A DNA stretch of 64,000 bases from an uncultured Nostocoides sp. (GCA_937873315.1 CALMQX010000041.1:62001-126000); one strand, 5' to 3'; shown: positions 27,833-36,669, counted from the first letter of the stretch. The notes: generated from the letters alone by a model not told the origin. A program made the numbers and translations.

Positions 27833-29032
27833 CTAAGCCTGGTAGTCCTCCAGCAGCCGTCGGCCGATGATCATCTTCTGGATCTCCGCAGTGCCCTCAC
27901 CGATGAGCAGCATCGGTGCCTCGCGGTAGAGGCGCTCGATCTCGTACTCCTTGGAGTAGCCATACCCGCCATGAATCCGGAAGGACTGCTCGACGACATC
28001 CGCGCAGTTCTCGGCGGCCAGATACTTCGCCATGCCGGCCTCGAGGTCATTGCGCTGGCCGGCGTCCTTGAGGCGGGCGGCCTTGACCATCATCTGGTGG
28101 CTGGACTCGACCTTGGTGGCCATATCGGCCAAGCGGAAGAGGATGCCCTGGTGCTCAGCGATCTTCTTGCCGAAGGTCTCGCGCTGCTGGGAGTAGGCGA
28201 TACCCAATTCGAAGGCCCGCATGGACACCCCGCAGGCCCGGGCGGCGACATTGACGCGGCCGACTTCGACGCCGTCCATCATCTGGTAGAAGCCCTTGCC
28301 GGGAACCCCGCCGAGGATCTGCTCGGTGGTGGTCCGGTGCCCCTCGAAGACGAGCTCGGTGGTGTCGACCCCCTTGTAGCCCATCTTCTCGATCTTGCCG
28401 GGGACGGTCACGCCCTGGGCGGTCTGGCCGAAGCCGGACTCCTTCTCGATCAGGAAGGTCGTCATGTTCTTGTAGGGGCTCGAGGACTCGCCGAGGTCGG
28501 TCTTGACCAGGACGGCGACGAGGTTGGCGGACCCACCATTGGTGAGCCACATCTTCTGGCCGTTGATCACCCAGTCCTGCGTGTCGCCCTCGCGGACGGC
28601 CTTGGTCTTGATGGCCGCGACATCGGAGCCCAACCCCGGCTCACTCATCGAGAAGGCGCCGCGCAGGTCTCCGGTGGCCATCCGGGGCAGGTACCGCTGC
28701 TTCTGCTCCTCGGTCCCGTGCTGCAGGATCATGTAGGCGACGATGAAGTGCGTATTGATGATGCCGCTCACGCTCATCCAGCCGCGGGCGATCTCCTCGA
28801 CACACAGCGCGTACGTGAGCAGTGACTCACCCAGGCCGCCGTACTCCTCGGGGATCATCAGCCCGAAGATGCCCATCTCCTTCATCCCGTCAACGATGTC
28901 CTGCGGGTACTCGTCGCGGTGCTCGAGCTCCGTGGCGACCGGGATGATCTGCTCGTCGACGAACCGCTTGACGAGCTTGAGCAGCTCGTGCTGGTCCTCG
29001 GTGAGGCCGTCGGTGGTCTGGAGTCGAGACAC
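27833..29032 (-). CDS. Acyl-CoA dehydrogenase
   Basis: A 399-residue FAD acyl-CoA dehydrogenase. Conserved segments are EYGGLGESLLTYALCVEEIA, FSMSEPGLGSDVAAIKT (FAD/substrate binding), GYGYSKEYEIERLYREA and GEGTAEIQ near the end, with the catalytic Glu in its usual C-terminal context. The start is the GTG at 29032 (VSRLQTTDGLTEDQ); an upstream in-frame start at 29128 would add 32 atypical residues. Substrate chain length or branching cannot be read from sequence. Methylsuccinyl-CoA is one possibility, given the mesaconyl-CoA hydratase-like and CitE-like genes nearby, but ordinary short-chain substrates are at least as likely. Electrons would go to the etfBA product. Confidence 0.92.
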   Translation of the reverse strand: MSRLQTTDGLTEDQHELLKLVKRFVDEQIIPVATELEHRDEYPQDIVDGMKEMGIFGLMIPEEYGGLGESLLTYALCVEEIARGWMSVSGIINTHFIVAYMILQHGTEEQKQRYLPRMATGDLRGAFSMSEPGLGSDVAAIKTKAVREGDTQDWVINGQKMWLTNGGSANLVAVLVKTDLGESSSPYKNMTTFLIEKESGFGQTAQGVTVPGKIEKMGYKGVDTTELVFEGHRTTTEQILGGVPGKGFYQMMDGVEVGRVNVAARACGVSMRAFELGIAYSQQRETFGKKIAEHQGILFRLADMATKVESSHQMMVKAARLKDAGQRNDLEAGMAKYLAAENCADVVEQSFRIHGGYGYSKEYEIERLYREAPMLLIGEGTAEIQKMIIGRRLLEDYQA

Positions 29033-29286
29033 GCTGGATCGCCGCCTTTGAGTCAGGGTGAATTCTGCTGTCGAGTATGCCGCGTGCTCACCGTCCGTGG
29101 TCCCCTGGCCGACCGTGATTCCCCCCACCCGTCACACTTTTCCTCTGCTTGGTGAGCATTCCGGGCCAACCCACACCACCCTGCATACCGGCACGTCAGG
29201 AAAGCTCTGCTGAGTCGCCCGCCGCCCCGCCCCCGGCGTCACCCAGCCGCCCTGTGCGAGTCACCCGCCAGCGCGCGTCGCCATGG
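29033..29286. other. Intergenic region
   Basis: About 250 bp between the acyl-CoA dehydrogenase start and the GntR stop. It must hold the acyl-CoA dehydrogenase promoter (minus strand). I see no convincing gene, hairpin or operator, only one dispersed 8-mer (29075-29082). Confidence 0.5.
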
Positions 29287-29640
29287 TCACCAGGCTTGAC
29301 GGAGTATGCCGATCGCCGCGCTGAGGTCAACGTCATGTCGTTGGGCAGCGCGCGCGAGGAGCAGAGCCGCCGCGACGACCTCGTCACCCACCGCCTCGTG
29401 TCGGGGGGCAAGGACCACGGTGCCATTGCGGCCGCGGGTGGCGACATGCCCTTCGGTCTCCAGCTCTCGAAAGGCGCGCGCGACGGTGTTTGCTGCCAGT
29501 CCCAGGTCACCGGCCAGTTGGCGCACCGTCGGGAGCCTGGTCCCAGGCCGCAGCGAGCCATCGGCAATCGCCGCCACGACCTGATTGCGGATCTGCTCGT
29601 ATGCCGGTGTGGGTGCGGCCGGGTCGATGCCGAGGATCAC
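29287..29640 (-). CDS. GntR-family regulator, YtrA type
   Basis: A 117-residue protein: a GntR winged-helix domain (residues 5-75, AYEQIRNQVVAAIADGSLRP and LPTVRQLAGDLGLAANTVAR) with only a short helical tail of about 40 residues for dimerisation. That is the YtrA subclass, which usually represses its own operon. Its ATG overlaps the stop of the membrane protein at 29637 (ATGA), so both are made from one transcript that probably starts near the AT-rich palindrome at 30601. Confidence 0.88.
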   Translation of the reverse strand: MILGIDPAAPTPAYEQIRNQVVAAIADGSLRPGTRLPTVRQLAGDLGLAANTVARAFRELETEGHVATRGRNGTVVLAPRHEAVGDEVVAAALLLARAAQRHDVDLSAAIGILRQAW

Positions 29641-30581
29641 GGATGCACCCGGCCGTCGAGGTGGGAGAGGACATGCTCACGGGCCCATCCGAGGGCCTTG
29701 TCATGGGCGCCGATGACGAAGGCGACGAGCAATGCAGCAACCGACACCACCATGACACTCACAGCGACCGGGAGGTACCAATCGGGGAAGCCACGCCATG
29801 AGGACGTCACTCCCCACAGCAAGACGAAGGCTCCGCCAAACCAGCCCGCAAAGGTAGCTCCGCCGACCAGGTCCCGGAGCATCTGGGCCCGCAGAAGTTC
29901 TGCCCACGCCAAACCCGCCGGCCCATGCGTCGTGATGTGCTGACGCAAGGCTCGACCGATCAGCACGGTGAGCACAGCAACGAGCACCAGGCAGAGCACC
30001 CCCGCCCCGATGGCCCCCAGCGCTGGCGCGGGCCGTGGTGTGCCGTCGGCCACGTTAAGCACCGCCAGGGCGATGGTCACCAGGGGCAGCCCAGCGCAGA
30101 CCTGGGCGACCCGAATCTCCGGCATCGTGACGTAATCGCCAAGTGAGCGCTCTCGCAGCGCGGCCACCCGTGGCTCACCCTCGCGGACACCCACGGGACG
30201 CAGGTGCCCCAGAGCGGTGCCGACGACATGGCCGAAGGGGATAAGGAGGAGCCACCACGCCGACCGCGACTCGCCGTCGGCGAGCTGCGTGCTCATCACC
30301 ACCATCGCGAGGACTGTGACGACGAGGACCCCCAGGACCCGACCGCCCAGTCGAGCCCTGATCCGCTCCACGACAATCTCGCGATCCGGCCCAGGGTCGG
30401 GGAGGCCGGTGGCCGACGAGAACCTCACGAGTTCTGCTTCGGCCCAGGTATCCCGGCGGCGCCACGCGACCCGGAGGGCGATTGCCCCGATGACGAGGAA
30501 AGGAACTCCAAGGACCCACGAGGGCAGTTCCGGCGAGGTGACCTCAAAAGCCCTGCTCGCCCACGTCGTAGTCACGATCAT
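29637..30581 (-). CDS. Multi-span membrane protein co-transcribed with GntR regulator
   Basis: A 314-residue protein with about seven hydrophobic segments, for example VLGVPFLVIGAIALRVAW, VLGVLVVTVLAMVVM, GAGVLCLVLVAVLTVLIG and PVAVSVMVVSVAALLVAFVI. No named domain is recognised. It is coupled to a YtrA-type GntR gene, a pairing that usually involves export or stress-responsive membrane proteins, though the ABC transporter typical of such operons is missing. GGACGGAG lies directly before ATG 30581; the in-frame GTG at 30575 gives a better ribosome-site spacing (6 bp). Confidence 0.75.
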   Translation of the reverse strand: MIVTTTWASRAFEVTSPELPSWVLGVPFLVIGAIALRVAWRRRDTWAEAELVRFSSATGLPDPGPDREIVVERIRARLGGRVLGVLVVTVLAMVVMSTQLADGESRSAWWLLLIPFGHVVGTALGHLRPVGVREGEPRVAALRERSLGDYVTMPEIRVAQVCAGLPLVTIALAVLNVADGTPRPAPALGAIGAGVLCLVLVAVLTVLIGRALRQHITTHGPAGLAWAELLRAQMLRDLVGGATFAGWFGGAFVLLWGVTSSWRGFPDWYLPVAVSVMVVSVAALLVAFVIGAHDKALGWAREHVLSHLDGRVHP

Positions 30582-30600
30582 CTCCGTCCACTTTGTCCCA

Positions 30601-30618
30601 TTTTGTACTGATACAAAA
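30601..30618. promoter_or_regulatory. AT-rich palindromic GntR operator
   Basis: TTTTGTA-CTGA-TACAAAA is a perfect 7-4-7 inverted repeat, very AT-rich in a roughly 67% GC region. It lies 20-26 bp before the membrane protein/GntR operon start. It probably overlaps the promoter and binds the YtrA-type regulator encoded by that operon. Confidence 0.65.
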
Positions 30619-30737
30619 CTACGTCACGCCCCCGAGCACGTCAAGAGAAATTCTGATGCGCCGGGACCTGGAGTCAGGGCAGGCTGGGAGGCGAGCACAC
30701 GGCATACCGCCGCCCCAGCACTGAAGAGGAGGACCAG

Positions 30738-30851
30738 ATGTCACCCATCTCCGCGGGCACGTCTTTGCCCAACCATCCTTCTCTGACTGGAGTATTCCGT
30801 TGCAGTACAACGATTTCACTGACTCTGAGGGCGACACCGCCTTCAGTCTGA
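30738..30851 (+). CDS. Possible 37-residue upstream ORF overlapping the RIO kinase start
   Basis: ATG 30738 follows a strong ribosome site AGGAGG (30728-30733) and opens a 37-codon frame (MSPISAGTSLPNHPSLTGVF...) that ends at TGA 30849-30851. This is 52 bp into the RIO kinase frame, which starts at a weak TTG 30800 in another frame. It could be a leader peptide that couples or limits kinase translation, or a chance ORF. No homologue is recognised. Confidence 0.35.
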   Translation: MSPISAGTSLPNHPSLTGVFRCSTTISLTLRATPPSV

Positions 30852-31642
30852 GCACCCATCCGGACGCGCCACCCGAGGGCGAACGCTGGTCAACCTGGGA
30901 TGCCGCGAGCCACGGCCCGGCCCCTCGGCCAGATTGGGTGATCACCGATGCCGCCGCTGTCGATAGCGACCTTGGCGTACTGAAGACTGGCAAGGAAGCC
31001 GACGTCCACCTCGTCGAACGCTGGGTCCCCGGAACCGAGCGCGGCATCGTCATGGCCGCCAAGCGCTTCCGAACCGGCGAACACCGACTGTTCCACCGAG
31101 ACGCCGGCTACCTTGAGGGCCGCCGGGTACGCCGCAGCCGCGAGATGCGCGCCATGGCTCGCCGCACCGAGTTCGGTAGAGAGCTCGTCAGCGGGCAATG
31201 GGCATTCGCCGAGTTTGCTGCGCTGACCAGGCTCTGGGAGCTTGAACTCTCCGTGCCCTATCCCATCCAACTCGATGGCCGCGAGATGCTCATGGAGTTC
31301 ATCGGCGAGGGCAGGGTGGCAGCACCTCGACTTGCCCAGGCAAGACCGCCCGTGGACCTCTTGCCGAGCCTGTTCGAGCAGTTCCGCTCAACGCTCGTGG
31401 TGCTCTCCCGCGAGGGCTGGGCGCACGGCGACCTCTCGCCCTACAACGTCCTGCTGCGCGGCGAGCAGTTGGTCTTCATCGACTGGCCGCAGATCGTCGA
31501 CATCGTCGGCAATCCGCAGGGCTTCACCTTCCTCGAACGCGATGTCATCACGATGTGCACCTGGTTCACCCAGCGCGGGTATGCCGTCGATGCCGGCGAA
31601 CTGCTCGGGGAACTCATTGCTGAGGCCACCGGGGCCTGGTGA
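30800..31642 (+). CDS. RIO-like serine/threonine protein kinase
   Basis: A 280-residue atypical kinase of the RIO family. The nucleotide loop is LKTGKEADVHLV at 61-72, the probable ATP lysine is in MAAKRF (Lys88), the catalytic loop is HGDLSPYNVLL (Asp211, Asn216) and the metal-binding IDWPQ follows (Asp228). The N-terminal 45 residues are acidic and unstructured-looking. The frame opens with TTG 30800 behind GGAG (30789-30792). The target is unknown: archaeal and eukaryotic relatives act in ribosome maturation, but bacterial ones are uncharacterised. The 3' end overlaps the convergent membrane-protein frame by 29 bp. Confidence 0.88.
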   Translation: MQYNDFTDSEGDTAFSLSTHPDAPPEGERWSTWDAASHGPAPRPDWVITDAAAVDSDLGVLKTGKEADVHLVERWVPGTERGIVMAAKRFRTGEHRLFHRDAGYLEGRRVRRSREMRAMARRTEFGRELVSGQWAFAEFAALTRLWELELSVPYPIQLDGREMLMEFIGEGRVAAPRLAQARPPVDLLPSLFEQFRSTLVVLSREGWAHGDLSPYNVLLRGEQLVFIDWPQIVDIVGNPQGFTFLERDVITMCTWFTQRGYAVDAGELLGELIAEATGAW

Positions 31643-32063
31643 CCCGTAGCGAGCCCTCTGCCGCGTCGCCCCGCGGCAGGCCCGCATCCAGCCACTCCTG
31701 GGCCCCCAGCGCCGAGAGCGTGGCAGCCGGGATGGACAGGAGCACCGCCACCAGGGACACCACGCGCTGAGGCTGGGAGGACAACGCGGTGCTCAGCGCC
31801 ACCGCATTCGCAGTCATCGCGGCCACGAACAGGGTCGCAACACCTGGTGCGGATGCCAGAGAGCCCGCACCGCGCCGCACGAGCAGAACGCCAACCCCCA
31901 GGCACCCTACGGCGACAACGACCATCGCCCCCTGAAGGACTCCAGCGATCTGGACGAGACCCGTAGGCACGTCACGCCGGGCCAGCAGCCAGGCAGAGGT
32001 CGCCGTGCACACCCCGACGACAAAGGCGAATGAGGGCATGAGCCTGATGAGGAGTCGGTCCAT
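31614..32063 (-). CDS. Small membrane protein of unknown function
   Basis: A 149-residue frame with four hydrophobic segments (PSFAFVVGVCTATSAWLLA, IAGVLQGAMVVVAVGCLGVG, VATLFVAAMTANAVALSTAL and VVSLVAVLLSIPAATLSALG). The start ATG 32063 (MDRLLIRLMPS) is preferred to an in-frame start at 32099. It overlaps the RIO kinase 3' end by 29 bp tail to tail. No family recognised. Confidence 0.65.
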   Translation of the reverse strand: MDRLLIRLMPSFAFVVGVCTATSAWLLARRDVPTGLVQIAGVLQGAMVVVAVGCLGVGVLLVRRGAGSLASAPGVATLFVAAMTANAVALSTALSSQPQRVVSLVAVLLSIPAATLSALGAQEWLDAGLPRGDAAEGSLRVTRPRWPQQ

Positions 32064-32114
32064 CGGTCTAGGGTGACGGCCACCCGCTCGGCGCACCATT
32101 AACTTTCGGCCAGT

Positions 32115-32993
32115 TCAGTACGTGGCGGCCGCTCGGAGCCCGAAGAACTGCTCAAGCGTGTGGAAGCCACCCTGGTGGTAGAGCGCCGCAAGGTCCTTGC
32201 CGATGTACCGGAAGTGCCAGGGCTCATAGTTGTAGCCCGTGATCGGGGTCTTGCCCTTCTCGTAGCGCAGGATGAAACCGAAGCGCCAGGAGTTCTTGGC
32301 CAGCCACTTGCCCTGGGAGACCTCCCCAATGCACTGATGCCGACCGCACGCCGGATTCCCGATCGGGATCAGGTCCGCAGCGAGCCCGGTCTGGTGCTCC
32401 GAGTGACCTGGCTTGGCGTACCACTTCAGCGCCTCGGTCGGTGAGGTCTTTGCGACGCCGTTCTGGAAGACCGCCACCTGCGTTGAGTAGGACCGGTAGG
32501 CGCTCGAGATGCCGATCGTCCCGGCCCCCTCCTTGGCCGCCGCCGTGATCATGGCGGCCATCGCGCTCGCGGCGTCCTTGCGCATCACCTGACCGCCGGG
32601 GTTCTTCACGGCAGGGGTGACCAAGGGCTTCGGCACATAGGTCTTAGGCGAGAGCGGCCGCTTCTTGTTGACGACCACGTAAATGCTGTCCCCCGTACCG
32701 ATCTGGGCGCACGCCTGGGCCATCACCCCCGTGCCTGGACAGCGGGCCGTCGAATTGGGCGACGGAGTGGCAGACGGGCTCTGTGACGTACTCGGCGAAC
32801 TGCTCGGTCGGGCCCCAGTCGTGGACGCGGACACAGATGATCGAGCGGTGCTTCCGCTCGGCGCGGCTTGAGACCCACCTTGGCCAGCCAGCGTTGCCCC
32901 CGCGCCCACCACGACGGCGAGCCCAAGCGTGCCGAGGAGGACGGTCGAAAGCCGTCCACCGGATCCGCGGGCATGGCGCGCTGAGGGAGTCAC
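32115..32993 (-). CDS. VanY-type D-alanyl-D-alanine carboxypeptidase
   Basis: A 292-residue exported zinc carboxypeptidase acting on peptidoglycan stem peptides. Residues 15-36 form a signal anchor, followed by a Ser/Thr/Pro-rich linker of about 45 residues. The C-terminal VanY domain (about 120-285) has SAYRSYSTQ, the zinc motif GHSEHQTGLAADL and the second metal/catalytic motif EPWHFRYIG. The start is GTG 32993. It diverges from the Gfo/Idh gene. It could trim cell-wall peptides; there is no sign of a vancomycin-resistance cluster. Confidence 0.9.
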   Translation of the reverse strand: MTPSARHARGSGGRLSTVLLGTLGLAVVVGAGATLAGQGGSQAAPSGSTARSSVSASTTGARPSSSPSTSQSPSATPSPNSTARCPGTGVMAQACAQIGTGDSIYVVVNKKRPLSPKTYVPKPLVTPAVKNPGGQVMRKDAASAMAAMITAAAKEGAGTIGISSAYRSYSTQVAVFQNGVAKTSPTEALKWYAKPGHSEHQTGLAADLIPIGNPACGRHQCIGEVSQGKWLAKNSWRFGFILRYEKGKTPITGYNYEPWHFRYIGKDLAALYHQGGFHTLEQFFGLRAAATY

Positions 32994-33053
32994 GTCCCCC
33001 AGTCTGCCCGTATGGTGCTGGGCATGTTCGCATCACACCGCGTGTCCGACCCG

Positions 33054-34043
33054 ATGACCGCGCCTGCGTTGCGCTGGGGCATCCTCGGCGCGGGCGGCAT
33101 CGCTGGTCATTTCGCCGCCGCCGTTCATGAGGCAACTGCAAGCACGGTGGTCGCGGTCGGTTCACGCGACCAGGGCCGAGCGGATGCGTTCGCCCAAGCA
33201 CACGGCATACCGGCCGCACACGGGAGCTATGCGGCGCTCGTGGCCGACCCCAGCGTGCAGGCGGTGTACGTCGCGTCACCGCACTCCGAGCACCGAGAAC
33301 ACGCGCTGCTCGCGTTGGCAGCCGGCAAGCCTGTCCTGGTCGAGAAGGCCTTCACCCGCAGCCGCGCCGAGGCTATCGAGGTGTTCGCCGCCGCCCGAGC
33401 CGCCAGCCTGCTGGCGGCGGAAGCCATGTGGAGCCGCTACCTGCCGCACTACGACGCGATCGCGCGCACGATCACCGCCGGCACTCTGGGCGAGGTGGTC
33501 CACGTCCATGCCGACCACAGCCAGCTGCTCTGGCCCAATGGGCCGCAGCGGCTCTGGGATCCGGCGCTGGCCGGTGGCTCCCTGCTGGACCTCGGCGTCT
33601 ACCCCGTCGCTTTCGCTGACCTCATCCTCGGCGGCCTCACCGACGTCCGGGCCACCGGGACGCTCACGCCCGAGGGGGTCGACGCCACGGCCGTCATCAG
33701 CGCGCGAGGTGCCACAGGGGGCCAGGCCGTCCTCACCAGTTCGATGGCTGGCGCCGCCGCCTGCACCGCGACCGTTGTGGGCACCCAAGCCCGGATCGAG
33801 CTGGATGGGCGCTTCTACCAACCCACCACGATGCGACTCATCGCCACCAACGGCGAGCTCTTGGACACCTTCACTCCCGAGCACCAGTTCCACGGATTCC
33901 GTTACGAGATAGCCGAATTCGCGCGAACCCTCGCCACTGGTGCGATCGAGACCGAGCGTATGCCGCACGCGACGACGCTTGCGGTCATGGACGTCCTGGA
34001 CCAGGCGCGAGCACAGCTGGGCGTGCGCTACCCCGGGGAGTGA
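33054..34043 (+). CDS. Gfo/Idh/MocA-family oxidoreductase
   Basis: A 329-residue NAD(P)-dependent sugar/polyol dehydrogenase. The Rossmann motif ILGAGGIAGHFAAAV is at the N-terminus, followed by the family's EKAFTRS (the EKP-like catalytic lysine segment) and the dimerisation domain with LLDLGVYPVAFADLILGG. The start ATG 33054 (MTAPALRWGIL) fits the family; in-frame ATGs at 33012 and 33024 would lengthen it by 14 or 10 residues, and no ribosome site decides. The substrate is unknown and the neighbours give no clue. Confidence 0.87.
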   Translation: MTAPALRWGILGAGGIAGHFAAAVHEATASTVVAVGSRDQGRADAFAQAHGIPAAHGSYAALVADPSVQAVYVASPHSEHREHALLALAAGKPVLVEKAFTRSRAEAIEVFAAARAASLLAAEAMWSRYLPHYDAIARTITAGTLGEVVHVHADHSQLLWPNGPQRLWDPALAGGSLLDLGVYPVAFADLILGGLTDVRATGTLTPEGVDATAVISARGATGGQAVLTSSMAGAAACTATVVGTQARIELDGRFYQPTTMRLIATNGELLDTFTPEHQFHGFRYEIAEFARTLATGAIETERMPHATTLAVMDVLDQARAQLGVRYPGE

Positions 34044-34049
34044 CCAGCG

Positions 34050-34922
34050 TCAGGACGCGGCGATGATCGCCTCGTGCGTCGCCAACACGCGCTCGGCAAT
34101 GTCGACATGCAAGCGCTCGATCATCTTCCCGTTGTAGGTGACCACGCCGGTGCCAGCACCCTGCGACCACGCGGCAACGATGCCTTCGGCCTCCTGGACC
34201 GCATCGGCAGAGGGCGCGAATACGTCATTGCACGGACCCACCTGGCCCGGGTGGATCAGGGTCTTGCCGTCGAAGCCGAAGTCCCGACCCTGCTCGCATT
34301 CGGCAAGGAAGCCCTCTGCGTCCGCAACGTTGTTGTAGACCCCGTCGAGGATGGCAATTCCCGAGCGGCGCGCCGCCAGAACGGCCCAGGAGAGCGCCGT
34401 CAGCAGCGGCGCACGCCCAGGGACGTGCTGTGCTTGGAGCTCCTTGACCAAGTCGTTGGTGCCGATGACCAATGCGGCCAGACGGTCCGATGCGGCCGCG
34501 ATCTTGCGGACCAGGTGAATCGCCTCCGGGGTTTCGATCATCGCCCACAACCGGGTGTGCGCCGGGGCCCCATGGGACTGCATGGCCGCGACCAGCTGGC
34601 GCACCTCCTTGGGCGAGTTCACCTTGGGGACGACGATCCCATCCGGACCTGCGGCACAGGCGGCGGCCAGGTCGGCGTCATGCCATTGGGTGCCGATGCC
34701 ATTGATCCGGATCGTCACCTCACGGCGACCATACTCACCGGATTTGGCTGCCGCGCAAGCATTCTCGCGCGCGGCGTCCTTGAAGTCCGGGCCGACAGCA
34801 TCCTCCAGGTCGAGGATCAGTCCGTCGACCGGAAGTGTCTTGGCCTTCTCGAGCGCACGTTCATTCGAACTCGGCATGTACAACACAGACCGTCGGGGGC
34901 GGTAGGCTGCGCTGGCACCCAT
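34050..34922 (-). CDS. CitE-like CoA-ester lyase (HpcH/HpaI fold)
   Basis: A 290-residue TIM-barrel enzyme of the CitE/malyl-CoA lyase group. It shows LILDLEDAVGPDFKD (Mg-binding acidic segment), the conserved Arg in RINGIGT, GIVVPKVNS, AMIETPEAI and the C-terminal GFDGKTLIHPGQV. Lone CitE-like proteins without citrate lyase partners usually act on malyl-CoA or citramalyl-CoA. It follows a second, longer family member by 3 bp in the same direction, so they form an operon. Confidence 0.88.
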   Translation of the reverse strand: MGASAAYRPRRSVLYMPSSNERALEKAKTLPVDGLILDLEDAVGPDFKDAARENACAAAKSGEYGRREVTIRINGIGTQWHDADLAAACAAGPDGIVVPKVNSPKEVRQLVAAMQSHGAPAHTRLWAMIETPEAIHLVRKIAAASDRLAALVIGTNDLVKELQAQHVPGRAPLLTALSWAVLAARRSGIAILDGVYNNVADAEGFLAECEQGRDFGFDGKTLIHPGQVGPCNDVFAPSADAVQEAEGIVAAWSQGAGTGVVTYNGKMIERLHVDIAERVLATHEAIIAAS

Positions 34923-34925
34923 CGC

Positions 34926-36005
34926 TCAGACCTCCCCATCCAACGCACCGGCATCCGCGGCATAGAGCGCAGCCAGCTCGGGGTCATTGGCCGAGAGCCG
35001 CTCGGCAAGCTCGAGGATGACCAGGCACTGCTTGAGCGAGGCATCGTCCTCCATCTTGCCGTCGAGCATGACCGCACCGGTGCCATCGCCCATGGCCTCC
35101 TTGACCCGGCGCGCATGGGCGACATCGGCCGCGGACGGCGAGAAGACCTTCTTGGCGATGGCGATCTGCACCGGGTGCAGCGACCAGGTGCCGACGCAGC
35201 CGAGGAGGAAGGCATTGCGGAACTGGTCCTCGCAGGCCACGACGTCCTTGATGTCCCCGAACGGACCGTAGTACGGGAAGATCCCGTGCATCGCGCAGGC
35301 ATCGACCATCCGCGCGATCGTGTAGTGCCACAGGTCCTGCTGGAAGATCGCGCGCGGGCCCTCGATGTCGCCATCCACCGGGTCCTGGCGAACCAGATAC
35401 CCGGGGTGCCCGCCGCCCACCCGGGTGGTCTTCATCCGACGGTCGGCCGCGAGATCGGCCGGTCCCAACGAGATGCCTTGCATCCGCGGCGAGGCGCCAC
35501 AGATCGCCTCGACATTGGCCACCCCGCGCGCGGTCTCCAGGATCGCGTGGACCAGGATCGGCCGGGTCAGGCCAGCGCGGGCCTCCAGCTGGGCGAGCAA
35601 CCGGTCGATGTAGTGGATGTCCTCCGGGCCCTGCACCTTGGGCACCATGATGACGTCGAGCTTGTCGCCGATCTGCGTGACCAGGGTGACCAGGTCGTCG
35701 AGCACCCACGGGCTGTCCAGCGCATTGATCCGCGTCCAGAGTTGGGTGTGCTCACCGAAGTCGGTGGCCTTGGCGATCGCCACGAGCCCCTCGCGCGCGG
35801 CCTCCTTGCGGTCCGCCTTGACCGCGTCCTCGAGGTTCCCCAGCAGGATGTCGACATTGCCCACCAGGTCGGGGACCTTGGCAGCCATCTTTTCGTTGCT
35901 CGGGTCGAAGAAGTGAATCATCCGGCTCGGGCGGGCCGGCACCTCATGGATGGGGGTCGGCGCGCCCACCGCGAGGGGGGCGAAGAAGGCCTTGGCGCTG
36001 CGCAT
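34926..36005 (-). CDS. Malyl-CoA/beta-methylmalyl-CoA lyase-like protein
   Basis: A 359-residue HpcH/HpaI-fold enzyme, longer than the CitE-like protein downstream. The opening [20 protein letters not shown] with [17 protein letters not shown], the acidic metal site ([12 protein letters not shown]) and the C-terminal [20 protein letters not shown] resemble actinobacterial and proteobacterial L-malyl-CoA/beta-methylmalyl-CoA lyases. The start ATG 36005 ([14 protein letters not shown]) is preferred; an upstream in-frame ATG at 36146 would overlap the divergent gene. Together with the gene at 34050 and the mesaconyl-CoA hydratase-like gene it suggests C4/C5-dicarboxyl-CoA chemistry. Confidence 0.88.
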   Translation of the reverse strand: MRSAKAFFAPLAVGAPTPIHEVPARPSRMIHFFDPSNEKMAAKVPDLVGNVDILLGNLEDAVKADRKEAAREGLVAIAKATDFGEHTQLWTRINALDSPWVLDDLVTLVTQIGDKLDVIMVPKVQGPEDIHYIDRLLAQLEARAGLTRPILVHAILETARGVANVEAICGASPRMQGISLGPADLAADRRMKTTRVGGGHPGYLVRQDPVDGDIEGPRAIFQQDLWHYTIARMVDACAMHGIFPYYGPFGDIKDVVACEDQFRNAFLLGCVGTWSLHPVQIAIAKKVFSPSAADVAHARRVKEAMGDGTGAVMLDGKMEDDASLKQCLVILELAERLSANDPELAALYAADAGALDGEV

Positions 36006-36042
36006 GCTGGCGACGCTATCAGCGGCACACTGTGGGACGCTG

Positions 36043-36618
36043 GTGCCCGTGAGCGAGCCCACCCTGAGCCCGGAGAGCGCTGCCGCGAGCGCCCCGGCAG
36101 CAGGCGCCAGCGTCAACGTCGGCCGGCTGGTGCAGGAGGCTGCCAACGCCTCGTCGGTGCTCTGGATTGAGCTCCCGGATGGTGCCAGTCACCCCGCGTG
36201 GTTCGTGTGGGATCCCGCTGGAGATCCGCTCGGCACCGGGCCTGCGGCATATGTCGTCTCGGGCCCCGGTGAGCAGCAGTTGCCGGACCTGCCCACCCAG
36301 GTGACCCTGATCCTGCGCAGCAAGGACTCGGGGGGACGGCTCTTGCGGATCGGCGCGGACGTGGCCCGGGCGACCCCGAGTTCCCCGGAGTGGGATGCCC
36401 TCGTTGGCCACCTCGCTCCCGCCCGCCTCAACGCCCCCGCCGAAGTCACCCAGACGTGGCGCGAGGGGTGCACGATCTGGATCCTCTCCCCGCACGGCCG
36501 ACCCATTGAGGCGCCCGGCTCGTATGCCGCCGACGCCCATCTGGTGGAGGTCCTTCCGGCACCCGCGGCGACCGTTCGTTGGCGGCCCTGGCACCTGCGT
36601 GGTCGTCAGCGTCGATGA
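36043..36618 (+). CDS. Uncharacterised actinobacterial protein
   Basis: A 191-residue soluble protein. The first 30 residues are Ala/Ser/Pro-rich; the rest ([40 protein letters not shown]) is beta-rich, with a faint resemblance to FMN-binding split-barrel proteins, which I hold at low confidence. Start chosen at GTG 36043 (GTG 36049 is also possible). It diverges from the malyl-CoA lyase-like gene with 37 bp between the starts and precedes the MgtE_N/CBS gene by 51 bp, so it may be in that operon. Confidence 0.7.
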   Translation: MPVSEPTLSPESAAASAPAAGASVNVGRLVQEAANASSVLWIELPDGASHPAWFVWDPAGDPLGTGPAAYVVSGPGEQQLPDLPTQVTLILRSKDSGGRLLRIGADVARATPSSPEWDALVGHLAPARLNAPAEVTQTWREGCTIWILSPHGRPIEAPGSYAADAHLVEVLPAPAATVRWRPWHLRGRQRR

Positions 36619-36669
36619 GGGTGGTATCCCGGGCGCTGTTGCTCGGCATACCCCGCTAGCCTTGGGCCC

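Noticed and set aside
27833-29032. Acyl-CoA dehydrogenase as a confident methylsuccinyl-CoA dehydrogenase
   Set aside because: No substrate-deciding residues can be judged by eye; length and motifs fit generic short-chain enzymes too.
30738-30851. Frameshifted true N-terminus of the RIO kinase
   Set aside because: The TTG at 30800 has its own GGAG and the kinase loop is intact downstream; no kinase-like residues occur in the small ORF, so a separate upstream ORF is the simpler reading.
34074-36170. 698-residue open frame antisense to both CoA-ester lyases
   Set aside because: Composition-driven shadow rich in Arg/Asp/His repeats; the minus-strand frames have clear HpcH/HpaI motifs.
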